DNA of 64,000 bases from Maribacter sp. (GCA_002749285.1 PDPR01000016.1:1-64000), one strand, 5' to 3'. Positions 17,984 to 28,293 are shown, numbered from the stretch's first letter. A program made the numbers and translations. Notes: generated from the sequence alone by a model not told the origin.

Positions 17984-19204
17984 TTAGGTAATAGTTGGCT
18001 CTAATTTATTTTGTGGTTGATTCGACATTGAATCCTCTTCTTCTGTCCTTTGAATTATAAAATACCAAAACAAAAATGAGATCAAAACGGTCGGCTGTAC
18101 CAAGAAGCTCTCAAACATCCCCCCAAAAAGGATACTAACAACGATATTTACAACATAGAACTTCCTTTTCCTTTTAAGTGACCTAATGACAAACAACATG
18201 AAAAACAAAAAACCTAGGATACCACTTGCCCCGATCAACTCGACAAATGATGAATGGAAGTAAAGAAAGTCAATACGTTGCAGATAATAATTTGTGTCCA
18301 AATTATTATCTAGAATAGTAGTGTTCAACCCAAATATCCCCTCTCCCCTTAAAATAGAATTCTGAGTATAGTATTCATAAATATAATACCAAATAGAACT
18401 CCTACCTGAACTAAGGTCCGTAAGACTTTCATTCAATAACATTTCCCCTGAAAAATAGAAAACAGACACAATGGACAAACTGAACACCACCAAGTATATA
18501 TTACCAATGGCTATTCTTTTTAAATAAGGCATTAAATATAATAAAAGAAACACCAACAACACCAATTGAGCATTCCTGGAACCTGATAAAAAAACAAGGA
18601 TTCCATATAATATGGACATGACAAAGTAAAATTTGCGGTTATCTTTGATCCGATACCTAAGTAATGAGAAATTTGCGATTGCCCCCACACATGCAAAAAT
18701 CCCAAATTGGATATAACTCCCGTAAAAAAGGCCTAATCCAGTTCTATCCCCGGCAGTATGCCATATGTCAAAGGAAAAAAGAAAGACAATAGCAGTCCAA
18801 AAAAACAAATTGAAATTAATTGCCCGAGCTAAATATTTTAAAAAAAAGTAGTTTGGGACACGATACCGGCTTTTAAACTTTAATGACAAGAGATAATAGA
18901 AATAAACAAAAACAATGAATAAAATGTTTTGCTGTATCAAATCGAAATTGACCCCTTTTTCCAAAATTCTGAAAAGGGCAAATCCAATACAAAGTGCCCA
19001 AAAAAATATCAACCACACATTTTTAGCCACAAAGTTGTTCAACTGAACAAAGGACTTCTGCAATATCAATATACCGGATAAAGCCACCAACAACTTCCCA
19101 TATTTCCCAACAAAAGAAATATTCACATCAAATGTTATTGGGTTCATTACCAAGAATGTAACAAAAAGTAAAAGCAAAATTATATGACTTTTTTTTGAAC
19201 TCAT
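17984..19204 (-). CDS. Wzy-like polysaccharide polymerase / O-antigen ligase family protein
   Basis: 406 residues, about 10-12 hydrophobic segments and a large external loop between about residues 240 and 310, the topology of Wzy and WaaL proteins. Sequence motifs are weak, as usual for Wzy. Its N-terminus (FLVMNPITFDVNISFVGKYG) is echoed by the short frame immediately upstream (19255-19533), so the two are probably paralogues. Position between flippase and glycosyltransferases supports a polymerase role. The region is visibly more A/T-rich than the flanks. Confidence 0.75.
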   Translation of the reverse strand: MSSKKSHIILLLLFVTFLVMNPITFDVNISFVGKYGKLLVALSGILILQKSFVQLNNFVAKNVWLIFFWALCIGFALFRILEKGVNFDLIQQNILFIVFVYFYYLLSLKFKSRYRVPNYFFLKYLARAINFNLFFWTAIVFLFSFDIWHTAGDRTGLGLFYGSYIQFGIFACVGAIANFSLLRYRIKDNRKFYFVMSILYGILVFLSGSRNAQLVLLVFLLLYLMPYLKRIAIGNIYLVVFSLSIVSVFYFSGEMLLNESLTDLSSGRSSIWYYIYEYYTQNSILRGEGIFGLNTTILDNNLDTNYYLQRIDFLYFHSSFVELIGASGILGFLFFMLFVIRSLKRKRKFYVVNIVVSILFGGMFESFLVQPTVLISFLFWYFIIQRTEEEDSMSNQPQNKLEPTIT

Positions 19205-19254
19205 CTATTTGAATATCTCAACTTGCCTCCTTGTTTTAATCCTTACGATTCAAT

Positions 19255-19533
19255 TTAAATTAGTTTACCTAAACATCTGTCACCATATCCATTAACAATA
19301 TAGCACTTGATGAAGAAAATAATAGGGTACCCAGTCTTATTCAACAACTTAACTTTGAACTTGGATTTATTCAATGCCACTACTACAAAGGCGATGAAGG
19401 TCATTGAAAACCCAAACTTCCCAACACCACCTATTGACGAAACCCCTCCAATAAACCCAATGGGATTCATTATCACCAATATTATAAATGTAAAAAGCGA
19501 ACCGTTCAAAAACCGTAATCCGAATTTGCCCAT
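19255..19533 (-). pseudogene. Truncated N-terminal copy of a Wzy-like polymerase
   Basis: The frame starts with an ATG two bases after the flippase stop, as expected for a real operon gene. It encodes FIILVIMNPIGFIGGVSSIG and GGVGKFGFSMTFIAFVVVAL, which align with residues ~8-50 of the following Wzy (VTFLVMNPITF, FVGKYGKLLVALSGILILQ). After about 60 residues similarity fades and the frame stops at residue 92. I read this as a gene remnant left by duplication or replacement of wzy; a functional small membrane protein is a less likely alternative. Confidence 0.6.
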
Positions 19534-19535
19534 AA

Positions 19536-20801
19536 TCAATTGCCTATAGGTTTATTTATGATTTTACGGTAAATTATATAATAAACGGATTGGTAGAAAA
19601 TATTTTCGATCACCATAGTATAAAAGACCCCTATAACCCCATATGAACGAACCAATACAATACCCACCGTAATGGATATAATACTTCTTGGAATCAATAT
19701 CCAGAAATTAATATCCGTTCTTTTTATTGCATTCAAGGCTATTCTAAAAGGTTGGCTAATAATATTGATGGCCTGCACCACATAAGGGAAAATGACTATT
19801 ATGCCCAGTGCTGCATACTTGCCCCCAAAAACAAGGTCAATGATAAGTTGTCCGAAGAAATAACCTATAAAGACCAAAGTAATAGACATAACCCCAAATA
19901 CAGCCACCCATCTATTCAAATTCTGTTTTACCAGTCCATAATCCGTATTCATCTTCACAAAAATCGGCAACAGATAGGAACTTAACGCGGCCAATACCGG
20001 ATTTAACAAACTTGCGACACTCATGAGGACCCCATATACCGCAACATCATTTTTTGAGGTTATGAACAGTAATAGCCATGGATAGATATTTGTGCTCATG
20101 TGGAATAGTATATTGGACCCCGTTAACCATTTACCTAGACTCCAATTAATTTTCCAATAACGCAAATAGTGCTTTTTATCGATCTTTATAAATCGCCTAT
20201 TACCCAATAGGTAAACAAAGGTCGCAATAAGGTAAATGACAGAAGTCGCACACAAGAAAACAGACACATCCCTTATCTGACAGAATAAAATAACCGATAG
20301 GACAATTACAATCACAATAGAACAAAAAGCCCCATATTTAAGGTTTTGCAATGTTTTCCTCTCACTCAACAGTGTCTCCCTAACAAAGTAATATGAGGTA
20401 TAGGATGAAACATACAATACGAAAAAAAAAGCTTTTCCAAGGCTCCATGTATCGAACAAAACAAAATACATTAACGGAAAGAACAGAATCAGCAGCAAGG
20501 TGAACAGAAACTTAAGGTTAAGGTTGAAATAAAAATACCTTTTCAGGTTTTCCCCTTTAAAATCATTCAAACTTATAGCATAGGGTTTGGAAATCAAAGA
20601 ACTTTGAAAACCTAAAACAAACATTGAGATTGAAAAAAGCAGTACTAAATCCGCATAATCGGCCTTGTCGTATGTCCTAGCCAGAACAACCGATGTCAAA
20701 AGTGTTGTCGCACTCAACAGAACCTGATCGACAAGCACACTGAACAACTTTGGAGCCTCTGGTGAACCCACCCTTTTCAAAATATCCAACTTTTCCACCA
20801 C
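19536..20801 (-). CDS. Wzx-like oligosaccharide flippase
   Basis: 421 residues with about 12 predicted membrane helices and the MATE/PST-type opening (FSVLVDQVLLSATTLLTSVV). It would flip the undecaprenyl-linked repeat unit across the inner membrane for the Wzy polymerase. It is 235 bp downstream of the WecA-like gene and is followed directly by the truncated and intact wzy copies. Confidence 0.88.
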   Translation of the reverse strand: MVEKLDILKRVGSPEAPKLFSVLVDQVLLSATTLLTSVVLARTYDKADYADLVLLFSISMFVLGFQSSLISKPYAISLNDFKGENLKRYFYFNLNLKFLFTLLLILFFPLMYFVLFDTWSLGKAFFFVLYVSSYTSYYFVRETLLSERKTLQNLKYGAFCSIVIVIVLSVILFCQIRDVSVFLCATSVIYLIATFVYLLGNRRFIKIDKKHYLRYWKINWSLGKWLTGSNILFHMSTNIYPWLLLFITSKNDVAVYGVLMSVASLLNPVLAALSSYLLPIFVKMNTDYGLVKQNLNRWVAVFGVMSITLVFIGYFFGQLIIDLVFGGKYAALGIIVIFPYVVQAINIISQPFRIALNAIKRTDINFWILIPRSIISITVGIVLVRSYGVIGVFYTMVIENIFYQSVYYIIYRKIINKPIGN

Positions 20802-21035
20802 TTACATTAACTAAAAGAAAATGAACCCTATATCTTGATGAGAGCCATGGGTATCCTCATATAAAATTTTCCCTATAACCAAACACTAAAATATTGTTTT
20901 TTATTGGATAATCCCCTCTGTTTTTTAAAATCGAATACCGAACCAACTAGCCTGGACAAGTAAGGCGATCCCATATACACAAAAACCATGGGCCCCAATG
21001 TTCATGGGAATCCGATCAAGGGCCAATAGTGAAAT

Positions 21036-22385
21036 CTAAAATGCAGCCAATTTTTTTATTTCCTCCCAACTTTTCGCTATAAATTTCGAGACCACTAAAT
21101 TTCGAACTTTCCTTTTTTTGTCTTTTGGGGCTGGTATTTCAGGCTGTTCCAAATCAAGGCCAACATCGCTTCGGAAGGATCTTTCCGGTTGACCATAACC
21201 CTTGTTTTGTCTATTGACGACACCATTGGACGAACCAATGGATCCAGATCGGGACTGCCTATCATCATCGTCTACGGCTCTTACACTCCCCTTAACTACA
21301 AAATACAAGACCAAATACGATAATGGCACCAAAACAACTACGATGTAGAGCTGAAGGTTTATATATAAACTCCCCACCAAAAAAGTGAATATAATAATAA
21401 TAAAATTCGTTATGGCTATACAGGAAGTTGCCTGTTTGTGGGTAAGTCCCAAATCCAAGATACGATGATGTATATGATTACGATCCGCTTTAAAAGGGCT
21501 TCTCTTTTGTCGTATACGGACAATAAAGACTCGTAAGGTATCCAATATCGGATATGACAGTACGGCCATTATAAACACGGGGACATTCGGGATTACAAAC
21601 GATGTACCCTCCCAATGGTTCATCTGAACTAAATATATAGCCTGAAAAGCCAACAAAAAACCCACAAACATGGAACCTGAATCACCAAGAAACAGTTTTT
21701 TGGAATCGGAATCGGATAAATTATATTTTAAGAAACCTAGAAGGGCACCTATTAAAACGGCCGAAACAACGACCATCAATATGTTATCGTTCGCTAAAAA
21801 GAACAAACCAAAAATAGTGCTTGCCAATATCGCTATTACTCCCGACAGTCCATCAATGCCATCTATAAGATTGAAGGCATTGATGATAAACACAAAAACC
21901 AACATGGAGAACAAAACGGACACAAAATAAGGCAGCTCCCCAATACCAAAAAGGCTATAAAAACTATTGATACGAATATCGGTTGCAAAGATCACCAAAG
22001 CCGAAGAGAATATCTGTCCGAGCATTTTTTTCTTGGGAGCCAATGCAACAAGGTCATCCTTTACCCCCAAAAACAACAAGATCGTTGTCGACCCGATAAT
22101 TCCCATAAGTTTTAGGAGGTCTGGCCTTTGTAATCCTGAAAACACACCAAACAATAACACGGTAACTGAGAATGTCGCAAAAACACCGACCCCACCAAGT
22201 GTAGGTGTCTTTAGGGAATGGGTACTGCGGTCACCAGGTTCATCCATAAGATTTTTGATACGCACGGTATAAATAATAATCGGGAACATCCTGTCGGAAA
22301 GAATAAAGGCCAACAGAATAGCGAATAAACAAATAAAATATATATTTGACATGCCAAAAAACATATATGCCGAGTAGATTACCAT
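21036..22385 (-). CDS. WecA/TagO-like polyprenyl-phosphate sugar-1-phosphate transferase
   Basis: 449 residues, MraY family. Motifs in order: RSTHSLKTPTLGGVG near residue 53, FLGVKDDL (first Asp pair), NAFNLIDGIDGLSG (central catalytic motif), LFLGDSGSM and RNHIHHRILDLG (the HIHH signature of WecA/TagO enzymes). About ten membrane helices precede a ~90-residue polar cytoplasmic tail rich in Arg, Asp and Ser (RAVDDDDRQSRSGSIGSSNG). It starts the repeat unit by moving GlcNAc-1-P (typical) onto the carrier lipid. The start at 22385 is used; the ATG at 22352 is an alternative. The tail is unusual for the enzyme core and may be regulatory. Confidence 0.9.
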   Translation of the reverse strand: MVIYSAYMFFGMSNIYFICLFAILLAFILSDRMFPIIIYTVRIKNLMDEPGDRSTHSLKTPTLGGVGVFATFSVTVLLFGVFSGLQRPDLLKLMGIIGSTTILLFLGVKDDLVALAPKKKMLGQIFSSALVIFATDIRINSFYSLFGIGELPYFVSVLFSMLVFVFIINAFNLIDGIDGLSGVIAILASTIFGLFFLANDNILMVVVSAVLIGALLGFLKYNLSDSDSKKLFLGDSGSMFVGFLLAFQAIYLVQMNHWEGTSFVIPNVPVFIMAVLSYPILDTLRVFIVRIRQKRSPFKADRNHIHHRILDLGLTHKQATSCIAITNFIIIIFTFLVGSLYINLQLYIVVVLVPLSYLVLYFVVKGSVRAVDDDDRQSRSGSIGSSNGVVNRQNKGYGQPERSFRSDVGLDLEQPEIPAPKDKKRKVRNLVVSKFIAKSWEEIKKLAAF

Positions 22386-22688
22386 AACAGGGGGATTTTA
22401 TATATTTTTTCACTTAAAACAGATACAACCACAACAATCAAACATTGTAATACCCTACCTGTTTTTAAAATTTTGTCATTAGTCAATCGAATAAAAAAAT
22501 TAGGGTTCTAAAGTCCAAAATAAATTGATACACCCCACACCGAAGCTATTCCTTTTAGTTTTTTTCGTTCAAATACATCTTTTCACAGTCGAAAACAAGA
22601 CATTTGGCACAACATGTAGCCCGGTAAAACCAATATCTAGGCCAAAACCTGTTATCAAATGTAAGTATTTACATTGTTTTATTTATTG
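22386..22688. other. Intergenic region with palindrome overlapping a -7 box
   Basis: About 300 bp without a gene. At 22658-22675 there is a palindrome, AATGTAA-GTAT-TTACATT, which overlaps a minus-strand TACATTTG (22656-22663), a full -7 match. This could be an operator/promoter driving the WecA-like gene separately from gmd-fcl. No good -33 is visible. Confidence 0.35.
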
Positions 22689-23636
22689 TTATACGTTCTT
22701 TTTTAGAAGGTTTTGGTTATCCAAAAACCAATCGTAAGTCTCTTGCACCCCTTTTTCCAAAGAAATACCTGCCTTCCAGCCCAAAGTGTTCATCTTGGCA
22801 CTGTCCATCAATTTACGGGGGGTTCCATCGGGTTTACTACTGTCCCAATGTATAGCGCCCTTATGCCCTACTACTTGTTGTATGATCCCTGCCAAGGCCT
22901 TGATTGTAAGATCGGTACCCGTACCTACATTGTAGAGGTGTTCTGGCAATACATTTTTTACCGCGAACAATACTGCCTGTGCCATATCGTCCACATGCAG
23001 AAACTCCCGTAAGGGCATACCACTACCCCATAATTCGACAGTCCCATTACCTTTTAGTTTCGCATCATGGAACTTACGTATCATAGCAGGTAGCACATGG
23101 GAGGTCTTTAGGTCAAAATTATCAAAGGGACCGTATAAATTGGTCGGCATAAGACTTACAAAATCCTTCCCGAATTGTTTCCGTATCGCCTCACAGGCCT
23201 TAACCCCGGCAATCTTGGCAATGGCATACCACTCATTGGTCGGCTCTAGTGGGCCGGTCAACAAATGCTCCTCCCTTATGGGTTGTGGTGCCATTTTCGG
23301 ATAGATACATGAGCTTCCCAAAAAGATGAATTTCCGTACTTCATGTATATGTGCAGCATCGATCAGGTTATTCTGTATCTGAAGGTTCTGCATTAAAAAG
23401 GGGTACGGATTCTGGCTATTGGCCAAAATACCCCCTACCCGTGCAGCAGCATCAATGATTACCATAGGTTTTTCCAAGGTCACAAATGCATTGACAGCGG
23501 CCTGATCCCTCAAATCAAGTTCCGTACTTGTCCTTCCTACTAAATTGGTATAACCATCGGCCATCAAGGCGCGCCATATGGCCGAACCGACCATACCCTT
23601 ATGGCCTGCGACATAAATTTTCGCCTCTTTATTCAT
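22689..23636 (-). CDS. fcl: GDP-L-fucose synthase
   Basis: 315 residues. An extended SDR: NAD(P) site [17 protein letters not shown] at the N-terminus, catalytic [13 protein letters not shown] (Tyr-x3-Lys) and the substrate loop [14 protein letters not shown]. It converts GDP-4-keto-6-deoxymannose to GDP-L-fucose by epimerisation and reduction. It overlaps the gmd stop by 8 bp, so the two are translationally coupled and supply fucose to the polysaccharide locus. Confidence 0.97.
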   Translation of the reverse strand: MNKEAKIYVAGHKGMVGSAIWRALMADGYTNLVGRTSTELDLRDQAAVNAFVTLEKPMVIIDAAARVGGILANSQNPYPFLMQNLQIQNNLIDAAHIHEVRKFIFLGSSCIYPKMAPQPIREEHLLTGPLEPTNEWYAIAKIAGVKACEAIRKQFGKDFVSLMPTNLYGPFDNFDLKTSHVLPAMIRKFHDAKLKGNGTVELWGSGMPLREFLHVDDMAQAVLFAVKNVLPEHLYNVGTGTDLTIKALAGIIQQVVGHKGAIHWDSSKPDGTPRKLMDSAKMNTLGWKAGISLEKGVQETYDWFLDNQNLLKKNV

Positions 23637-24741
23637 AATAGTTCAAGGTTCTATACCCTCCTTTTTTCAAATAATGTTCTTTATTCATTGTCTTTATATC
23701 ACCTTGCATCATATCCTTTACCAAGTCCTTCAACCCGTATTCGGGAACCCATCCCAACTTGTTCTTTGCCTTGGATGCATCACCGATCAATAGTTCAACT
23801 TCGGTAGGTCTAAAATAATTTGCATCCACTGCCAAAACCTCTTTCCCTATTTCCAATTGAAATTTAGGGTCTGAGCAGGATTTGACAAATGCTTTTTCAT
23901 TTATCCCCTCTCCCTTGAATTCGAGTGCAATGCCTACTTCCCCAAACGCCATTTTCACAAAATCACGGACTGTTGTGGTCGTACCCGTAGCTATGACCCA
24001 ATCTTCCGGTTGTTCCGCCTGTAAGATCATCCACATCATACGTACATAATCCTTGGCATGGCCCCAATCCCGTTGGGCATCAAGATTCCCTAAGTGCAAT
24101 CTATCCTGAAGTCCCATTGCTATCCGGGCCGCTGCCCGTGTGATCTTTCGGGTAACGAAGGTTTCCCCTCGAATAGGTGATTCATGATTGAACAAGATAC
24201 CATTACAGGCAAATATCCCATAGGCCTCCCTATAATTGACCGTAATCCAATAGGCATACATCTTTGCCACCGCATAGGGGCTTCGAGGGTAAAAAGGCGT
24301 GGTCTCCGATTGTGGAACTTCCTGAACCTTGCCATACAGCTCCGAAGTTGAGGCCTGATAGATCCTGGTTTTTTTCTCTAGACCCAAAAGCCTTACGGCA
24401 TCAAGGATCCGCAACGTTCCCAAACCATCCGCATTACCGGTATATTCGGGAATCTCAAAGGAAACGTGTACATGGCTCATCGCCGCCAGATTGTAAATTT
24501 CATCGGGCTCTATCTCCTTTATCAACCGTATTAAATTGGTACTGTCGGTCATATCCCCATAATGGAGGATGAAATTTCTGTTTTTGACATGCGGATCTTG
24601 GTATAGATGGTCTATCCTATCAGTATTGAACATGGAGGAACGCCGTTTTAATCCATGTACGATATATCCTTTTTTCAATAAGAACTCACTTAAATACGCC
24701 CCATCTTGGCCGGTTACCCCGGTAATAAATGCAACTTTCAT
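23629..24741 (-). CDS. gmd: GDP-mannose 4,6-dehydratase
   Basis: 370 residues from [20 protein letters not shown]; an in-frame ATG at 24798 would add 19 non-conserved residues. Catalytic [12 protein letters not shown] (Tyr-x3-Lys), the GDP-binding [11 protein letters not shown] loop and [18 protein letters not shown] segment (here [15 protein letters not shown]) are all present. It makes GDP-4-keto-6-deoxymannose, the substrate of the overlapping fcl product. It is the first gene of the polysaccharide locus, preceded by a likely promoter at 24825-24857. Confidence 0.97.
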   Translation of the reverse strand: MKVAFITGVTGQDGAYLSEFLLKKGYIVHGLKRRSSMFNTDRIDHLYQDPHVKNRNFILHYGDMTDSTNLIRLIKEIEPDEIYNLAAMSHVHVSFEIPEYTGNADGLGTLRILDAVRLLGLEKKTRIYQASTSELYGKVQEVPQSETTPFYPRSPYAVAKMYAYWITVNYREAYGIFACNGILFNHESPIRGETFVTRKITRAAARIAMGLQDRLHLGNLDAQRDWGHAKDYVRMMWMILQAEQPEDWVIATGTTTTVRDFVKMAFGEVGIALEFKGEGINEKAFVKSCSDPKFQLEIGKEVLAVDANYFRPTEVELLIGDASKAKNKLGWVPEYGLKDLVKDMMQGDIKTMNKEHYLKKGGYRTLNYYE

Positions 24742-24824
24742 TAAATATATATAGTTATGGTTATATTGATCATTGTTTACGTAATTCATCATTAGCATGC
24801 ATGCATTCCAAAAAAATGGAAAGC

Positions 24825-24857
24825 CAAATGTATGGTACTATCTACAACGATTACAAA
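24825..24857 (-). promoter_or_regulatory. Promoter of the gmd-fcl / polysaccharide locus
   Basis: On the minus strand TTTG (24854-24857), 21 nt, then TACATTTG (24825-24832) fits the Bacteroidota -33/-7 pattern. It would give a leader of about 75 nt before the gmd start. Downstream 24798-24807 is a GCATGCATGC palindrome of unknown meaning. Confidence 0.55.
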
Positions 24858-25047
24858 CCCATAAAATTACATATCAATGAACTTAACAACCAACCTTTTC
24901 ATGCAAAGAGATCTACATAGACCCACAAACATAACGATGGCCATGTCACTTCACCCCCTACGGAACACTATTACCGCCATCGGGGACCACAAATCAAAAA
25001 TACTTGACAAAAGCCACGTTTAACAACACCCAATACCTTTTCCCTTT

Positions 25048-27144
25048 TTACCAGCCCTTTGTAGTAAGCACCCCAACCTCCCCGAAGGAAGTCTGATAAT
25101 CTTTCCCGGACACTTTAATGCCCCGCAACCTTATGTACCTTGCACGGGTAAGTTTAAACGGTACCTTCTGTTCTATAGGATGATTGACGATATTATCGAA
25201 TTCGCCCCGAACCACCCGTTTCCAGAATTTATTGTCGGTACTTACATAAAACTCAAAGTTGGTTATGGTTCCAAAAGGATAGCGTTCCTGCATGGGCGAA
25301 TAGGTAAACCCTTTTAAGGGATACACCTTGCCCAAATCGATTATCACTTCCTGAATCGTCGAAACCCCTTTGTCGGTGGCCCAAAAAGTATTTGGATCTT
25401 CGTCTATCAACTTCCTTGCCTCGGTCATATTGCCCGTTGTAGTATGTACAATTTCCCAATTGGTCTTGGCTATATCGAAATATTTTTCCACAACCTCTGT
25501 TCTTGCCTTTGTCTCCGGGTCATAGGCAAGGCACTTCACCATAGTAGGCCTGCTTGCCCTAAAAGGTTTTTCATACTTGATCGAGGAAGTCGTGGGCCCA
25601 CTCCCATCCAAGGTATAATAAACCTCAACCCCATCATCAGGGACAGTAAGACTCACCATGCCTTCCAAAGATCTTTTAATCACTGGGGGCGTCAATAAAT
25701 TAGGTGCCCTGTACAATGCAATGTTGGAAAGGGCTATTGGCCCTTTGGCCGCCATAATCAGTACCTTGACCTTATCTGCCTTAACGGTCTTGAACCTAAG
25801 GATGCGTTTGTGGCCTATGGTGGTCTGCCCATCGATCTCCTTCCATTTACCATCGATTTCCGCTGATACGACAAAATCCTTTACCCGTTGTCCCAGGGGT
25901 ATATATTCCTGCAATAAGATTCGGTTCACCTCGGTCGGGCTGTCGAATTCCAGAATAATGGAGGCACTTGAGACCCCATCATTAGTAGCCCAATACGTAT
26001 CAGGATCACCATCATTTACATTCGAGGCCTTAAATCGCATCATATTGCCACGTTCATCAGTGGCTGTCGCCTTTATCCCTTTTGCAAGTTCAGTCCCGAA
26101 ATCAAGGTCTAATTGCCTACGTAGATCCATCAACTTCCCTACATCCTCCCCATGCACCAATCCGCAGGTATCAACGGGCAGGTTCAATAACAAGGCCGCA
26201 TTTCTCCCGACGGAATTATAATAAATGTCCAACAACCGTGGCAAGGTCTTTACCTGATGGTCCTCACTAGGGTGATAATACCACCCCGGCCGTATGGAGA
26301 CATCCGCCTCTGCGGGCAACCAATGTGTGCCGTCCTCATGACCCGAGCGCAATTCGACATAACGGGGCCAACCAGGATAGATCTCATCCCTACGCATGGT
26401 ACTCCAATTGGTCTCATCTGCCCATCCTTCCTCATTGCCCACCCAACGCACATCTGGGCCACCATCACTGAAAATAACGGCATTCGGCTGTAATTCCCGT
26501 ACTATCGCAATGGTTTTGTCCCATTCATAATAGGTCTTATTGTCTATTTTCCTAGTTTCGTTAGCCCCCCCATAATAACCCGAACCTCCATTGGCACCAT
26601 CGAACCAAACCTCAAATACCTCGCCATAATCGGACAACAGTTCCCGAAGTTGTTCGTGAAAATCCTCTACATATTCCGGTCTGCCATAGTCTTTATGGTT
26701 CCTGTCCCATGGGGAAAGATATACCCCGAATTTGAGTCCAAACTCCTTACAGGCCTCCGAAAGATCTTTCAGAACATCCCCTTTCCCATCTTTCCAAGGT
26801 GAATTTTTTACGGAATGTTCAGTCGTTTTTGTTGGCCAAAGGCAAAAACCATCATGGTGCTTGGCCGTAAGAATGATGCCCTTCATACCAGCTTCCTTTA
26901 CTACTTTGGCCCATTGACGGGTATCCAAGCTTGTTGGATTGAACTGTTGTGGGGATTCAGCCCCTGTGCCCCACTCCATATTGGTAAAGGTGTTCATGTT
27001 AAAATGGACAAAAGCATAATATTCCATGCCATTCCATGCCAATTGCCGTTCTGAGGGCACAGGGCCTATTGGCCCAGGTGGTTCTATTTCATTACAGGCC
27101 TGTACAAAGGCCAATAACAAGATCAATATTCTAAATTTCACCAT
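25048..27144 (-). CDS. GH29 alpha-L-fucosidase lipoprotein with carbohydrate-binding-like domains
   Basis: 698 residues from MVKFRILIL; lipobox FVQAC with Cys17. The GH29 catalytic domain (about 30-350) has FVHFNMNTFT, TAKHHDGFCLWP and the nucleophile loop VWFDGANG (Asp182). Then come an F5/8-type discoidin domain (about 370-475), a chitobiase-C-like domain (YYTLDGSGPTT, about 505-570) and a second discoidin domain (about 575-698). A membrane-anchored exo-fucosidase, probably acting at the cell surface or periplasm. It sits just upstream of gmd-fcl, in the same direction, linking fucose release and GDP-fucose synthesis by location. A G7 tract lies near 26565. Confidence 0.92.
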   Translation of the reverse strand: MVKFRILILLLAFVQACNEIEPPGPIGPVPSERQLAWNGMEYYAFVHFNMNTFTNMEWGTGAESPQQFNPTSLDTRQWAKVVKEAGMKGIILTAKHHDGFCLWPTKTTEHSVKNSPWKDGKGDVLKDLSEACKEFGLKFGVYLSPWDRNHKDYGRPEYVEDFHEQLRELLSDYGEVFEVWFDGANGGSGYYGGANETRKIDNKTYYEWDKTIAIVRELQPNAVIFSDGGPDVRWVGNEEGWADETNWSTMRRDEIYPGWPRYVELRSGHEDGTHWLPAEADVSIRPGWYYHPSEDHQVKTLPRLLDIYYNSVGRNAALLLNLPVDTCGLVHGEDVGKLMDLRRQLDLDFGTELAKGIKATATDERGNMMRFKASNVNDGDPDTYWATNDGVSSASIILEFDSPTEVNRILLQEYIPLGQRVKDFVVSAEIDGKWKEIDGQTTIGHKRILRFKTVKADKVKVLIMAAKGPIALSNIALYRAPNLLTPPVIKRSLEGMVSLTVPDDGVEVYYTLDGSGPTTSSIKYEKPFRASRPTMVKCLAYDPETKARTEVVEKYFDIAKTNWEIVHTTTGNMTEARKLIDEDPNTFWATDKGVSTIQEVIIDLGKVYPLKGFTYSPMQERYPFGTITNFEFYVSTDNKFWKRVVRGEFDNIVNHPIEQKVPFKLTRARYIRLRGIKVSGKDYQTSFGEVGVLTTKGW

Positions 27145-27737
27145 TTCACCCAAAATGCAATGTATAATCCGACCCATATGTATTTCAACAAATATAAAAA
27201 TCCACCTTTCACAGATACAGAAAATGAAACAACATGATTTTAATGTAATAAACTAATTTGACTTTTACACTTGCAAAAGTACATAACCCAACCCCCTTCG
27301 TCTTTCGAAAGTATAAAGAAACCTGAAAAAACATAGGTAAGCACTACCCAATCCAAAACTTTGCCTTAATTCCAATATCCCTTTTATGGATTTGAACATT
27401 ACCTACAAACGATAATCGATATGGGTCAAATGGAAACGGCATTAATTAAGGGATATCCACAAAAAACACGGTTATTACCGACTGTCTAAGATAGCTGCGA
27501 TTATATTGGGGTTTTCATGAAGACCAGAATAGTCGATACCCAAAAGCAACGAAAAACAGTATTATGCGGCCCATAACACCAATCCGCCCCATAAAAATCC
27601 CCCATCATCGGTTCTGGACAATAAAGATTGCCCGAAAAAACCTCTTAAAACCAAGGAAGGTTACGGGATGCCATATACAATCGTAAAAAATACTTTGGGG
27701 AAAAACCTATTCCGGATCCACAAAAAAAGACAAACCC
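27145..27737. other. Intergenic region upstream of the fucosidase
   Basis: About 590 bp with no recognised gene. Two minus-strand -7 matches, TATATTTG (27189-27196) and TACTTTTG (27274-27281), could start fucosidase transcription. Neither has a good -33. Nothing was recognised in 27300-27737. Confidence 0.4.
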
Positions 27738-27869
27738 CTAACCCTCATCCTTTTTACCGCTATTCATGAATATTAAAAGTGCAACGACCAAACCTATCAC
27801 CACAGCGGCAAAAACGCCGATCATGATAATCCCGTTACTCCAATTTACCAAGGGTAGTATTGATGCCAT
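27738..27869 (-). CDS. 43-residue single-pass membrane protein
   Basis: A short frame, MASILPLVNWSNGIIMIGVF onward, with one strong hydrophobic helix (about residues 13-35, GIIMIGVFAAVVIGLVVALL) and a polar, charged C-terminus ending GKKDEG. The composition is what a real small membrane protein shows. It lies 109 bp downstream of the DUF2892 gene in the same direction, at the end of the sulfur operon. No family is recognised; a subunit-like or assembly role beside the transporter or another membrane complex is possible. Confidence 0.6.
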   Translation of the reverse strand: MASILPLVNWSNGIIMIGVFAAVVIGLVVALLIFMNSGKKDEG

Positions 27870-27978
27870 GTTATTCTATTTTTAATCAAGATGCTGTAAA
27901 TATAACGGTCAATAATGGTACGAAATATGATAAAAATCAGCTAAATAAAAATCGTCCCATTCCGAAAAAAATAGAAAA

Positions 27979-28185
27979 TCACTTTTTCCTATGGCACGTG
28001 TCAACCCCAAAAATAACATATAATGGGCAGAAGCCTACCAGACTTGTCAACACAAAAACCGAAGCCAGTGCCAATAATATATAGGATACTGTATCACCAA
28101 CTACCCCAAAATAAACCAAAACCCCTGCTATTAGGGCCAAAACTACCCGAATCAACCTGTCGGTACTTCCCATATTTTTTTTCAT
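27979..28185 (-). CDS. DUF2892 (YgaP-like) small membrane protein
   Basis: 68 residues starting MKKNMGSTDRLIRVVLALIA; an in-frame ATG at 28263 would add 26 unrelated residues. Two hydrophobic segments and the ending FCPLYVIFGVDTC with two cysteines are the DUF2892 signature, the same domain that follows rhodanese in E. coli YgaP. Here the rhodanese is encoded by the gene just upstream (28294-29703), so the fusion is split. A role in sulfur or thiol handling at the membrane is likely by context. Confidence 0.9.
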   Translation of the reverse strand: MKKNMGSTDRLIRVVLALIAGVLVYFGVVGDTVSYILLALASVFVLTSLVGFCPLYVIFGVDTCHRKK

Positions 28186-28293
28186 AATACCTAAATAAAG
28201 ATTAATGTATATCCCATAGTCAACACGACCACAGAAACTATATGTAATAACAATATGCACCAATAGGGCTCTTACCCCCTTGGATAAATTTAT

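Noticed and set aside
24798..24807. GCATGCATGC palindrome as operator
   Set aside because: Too short and self-complementary by simple repetition; no relation to the promoter 20 bp away could be shown.
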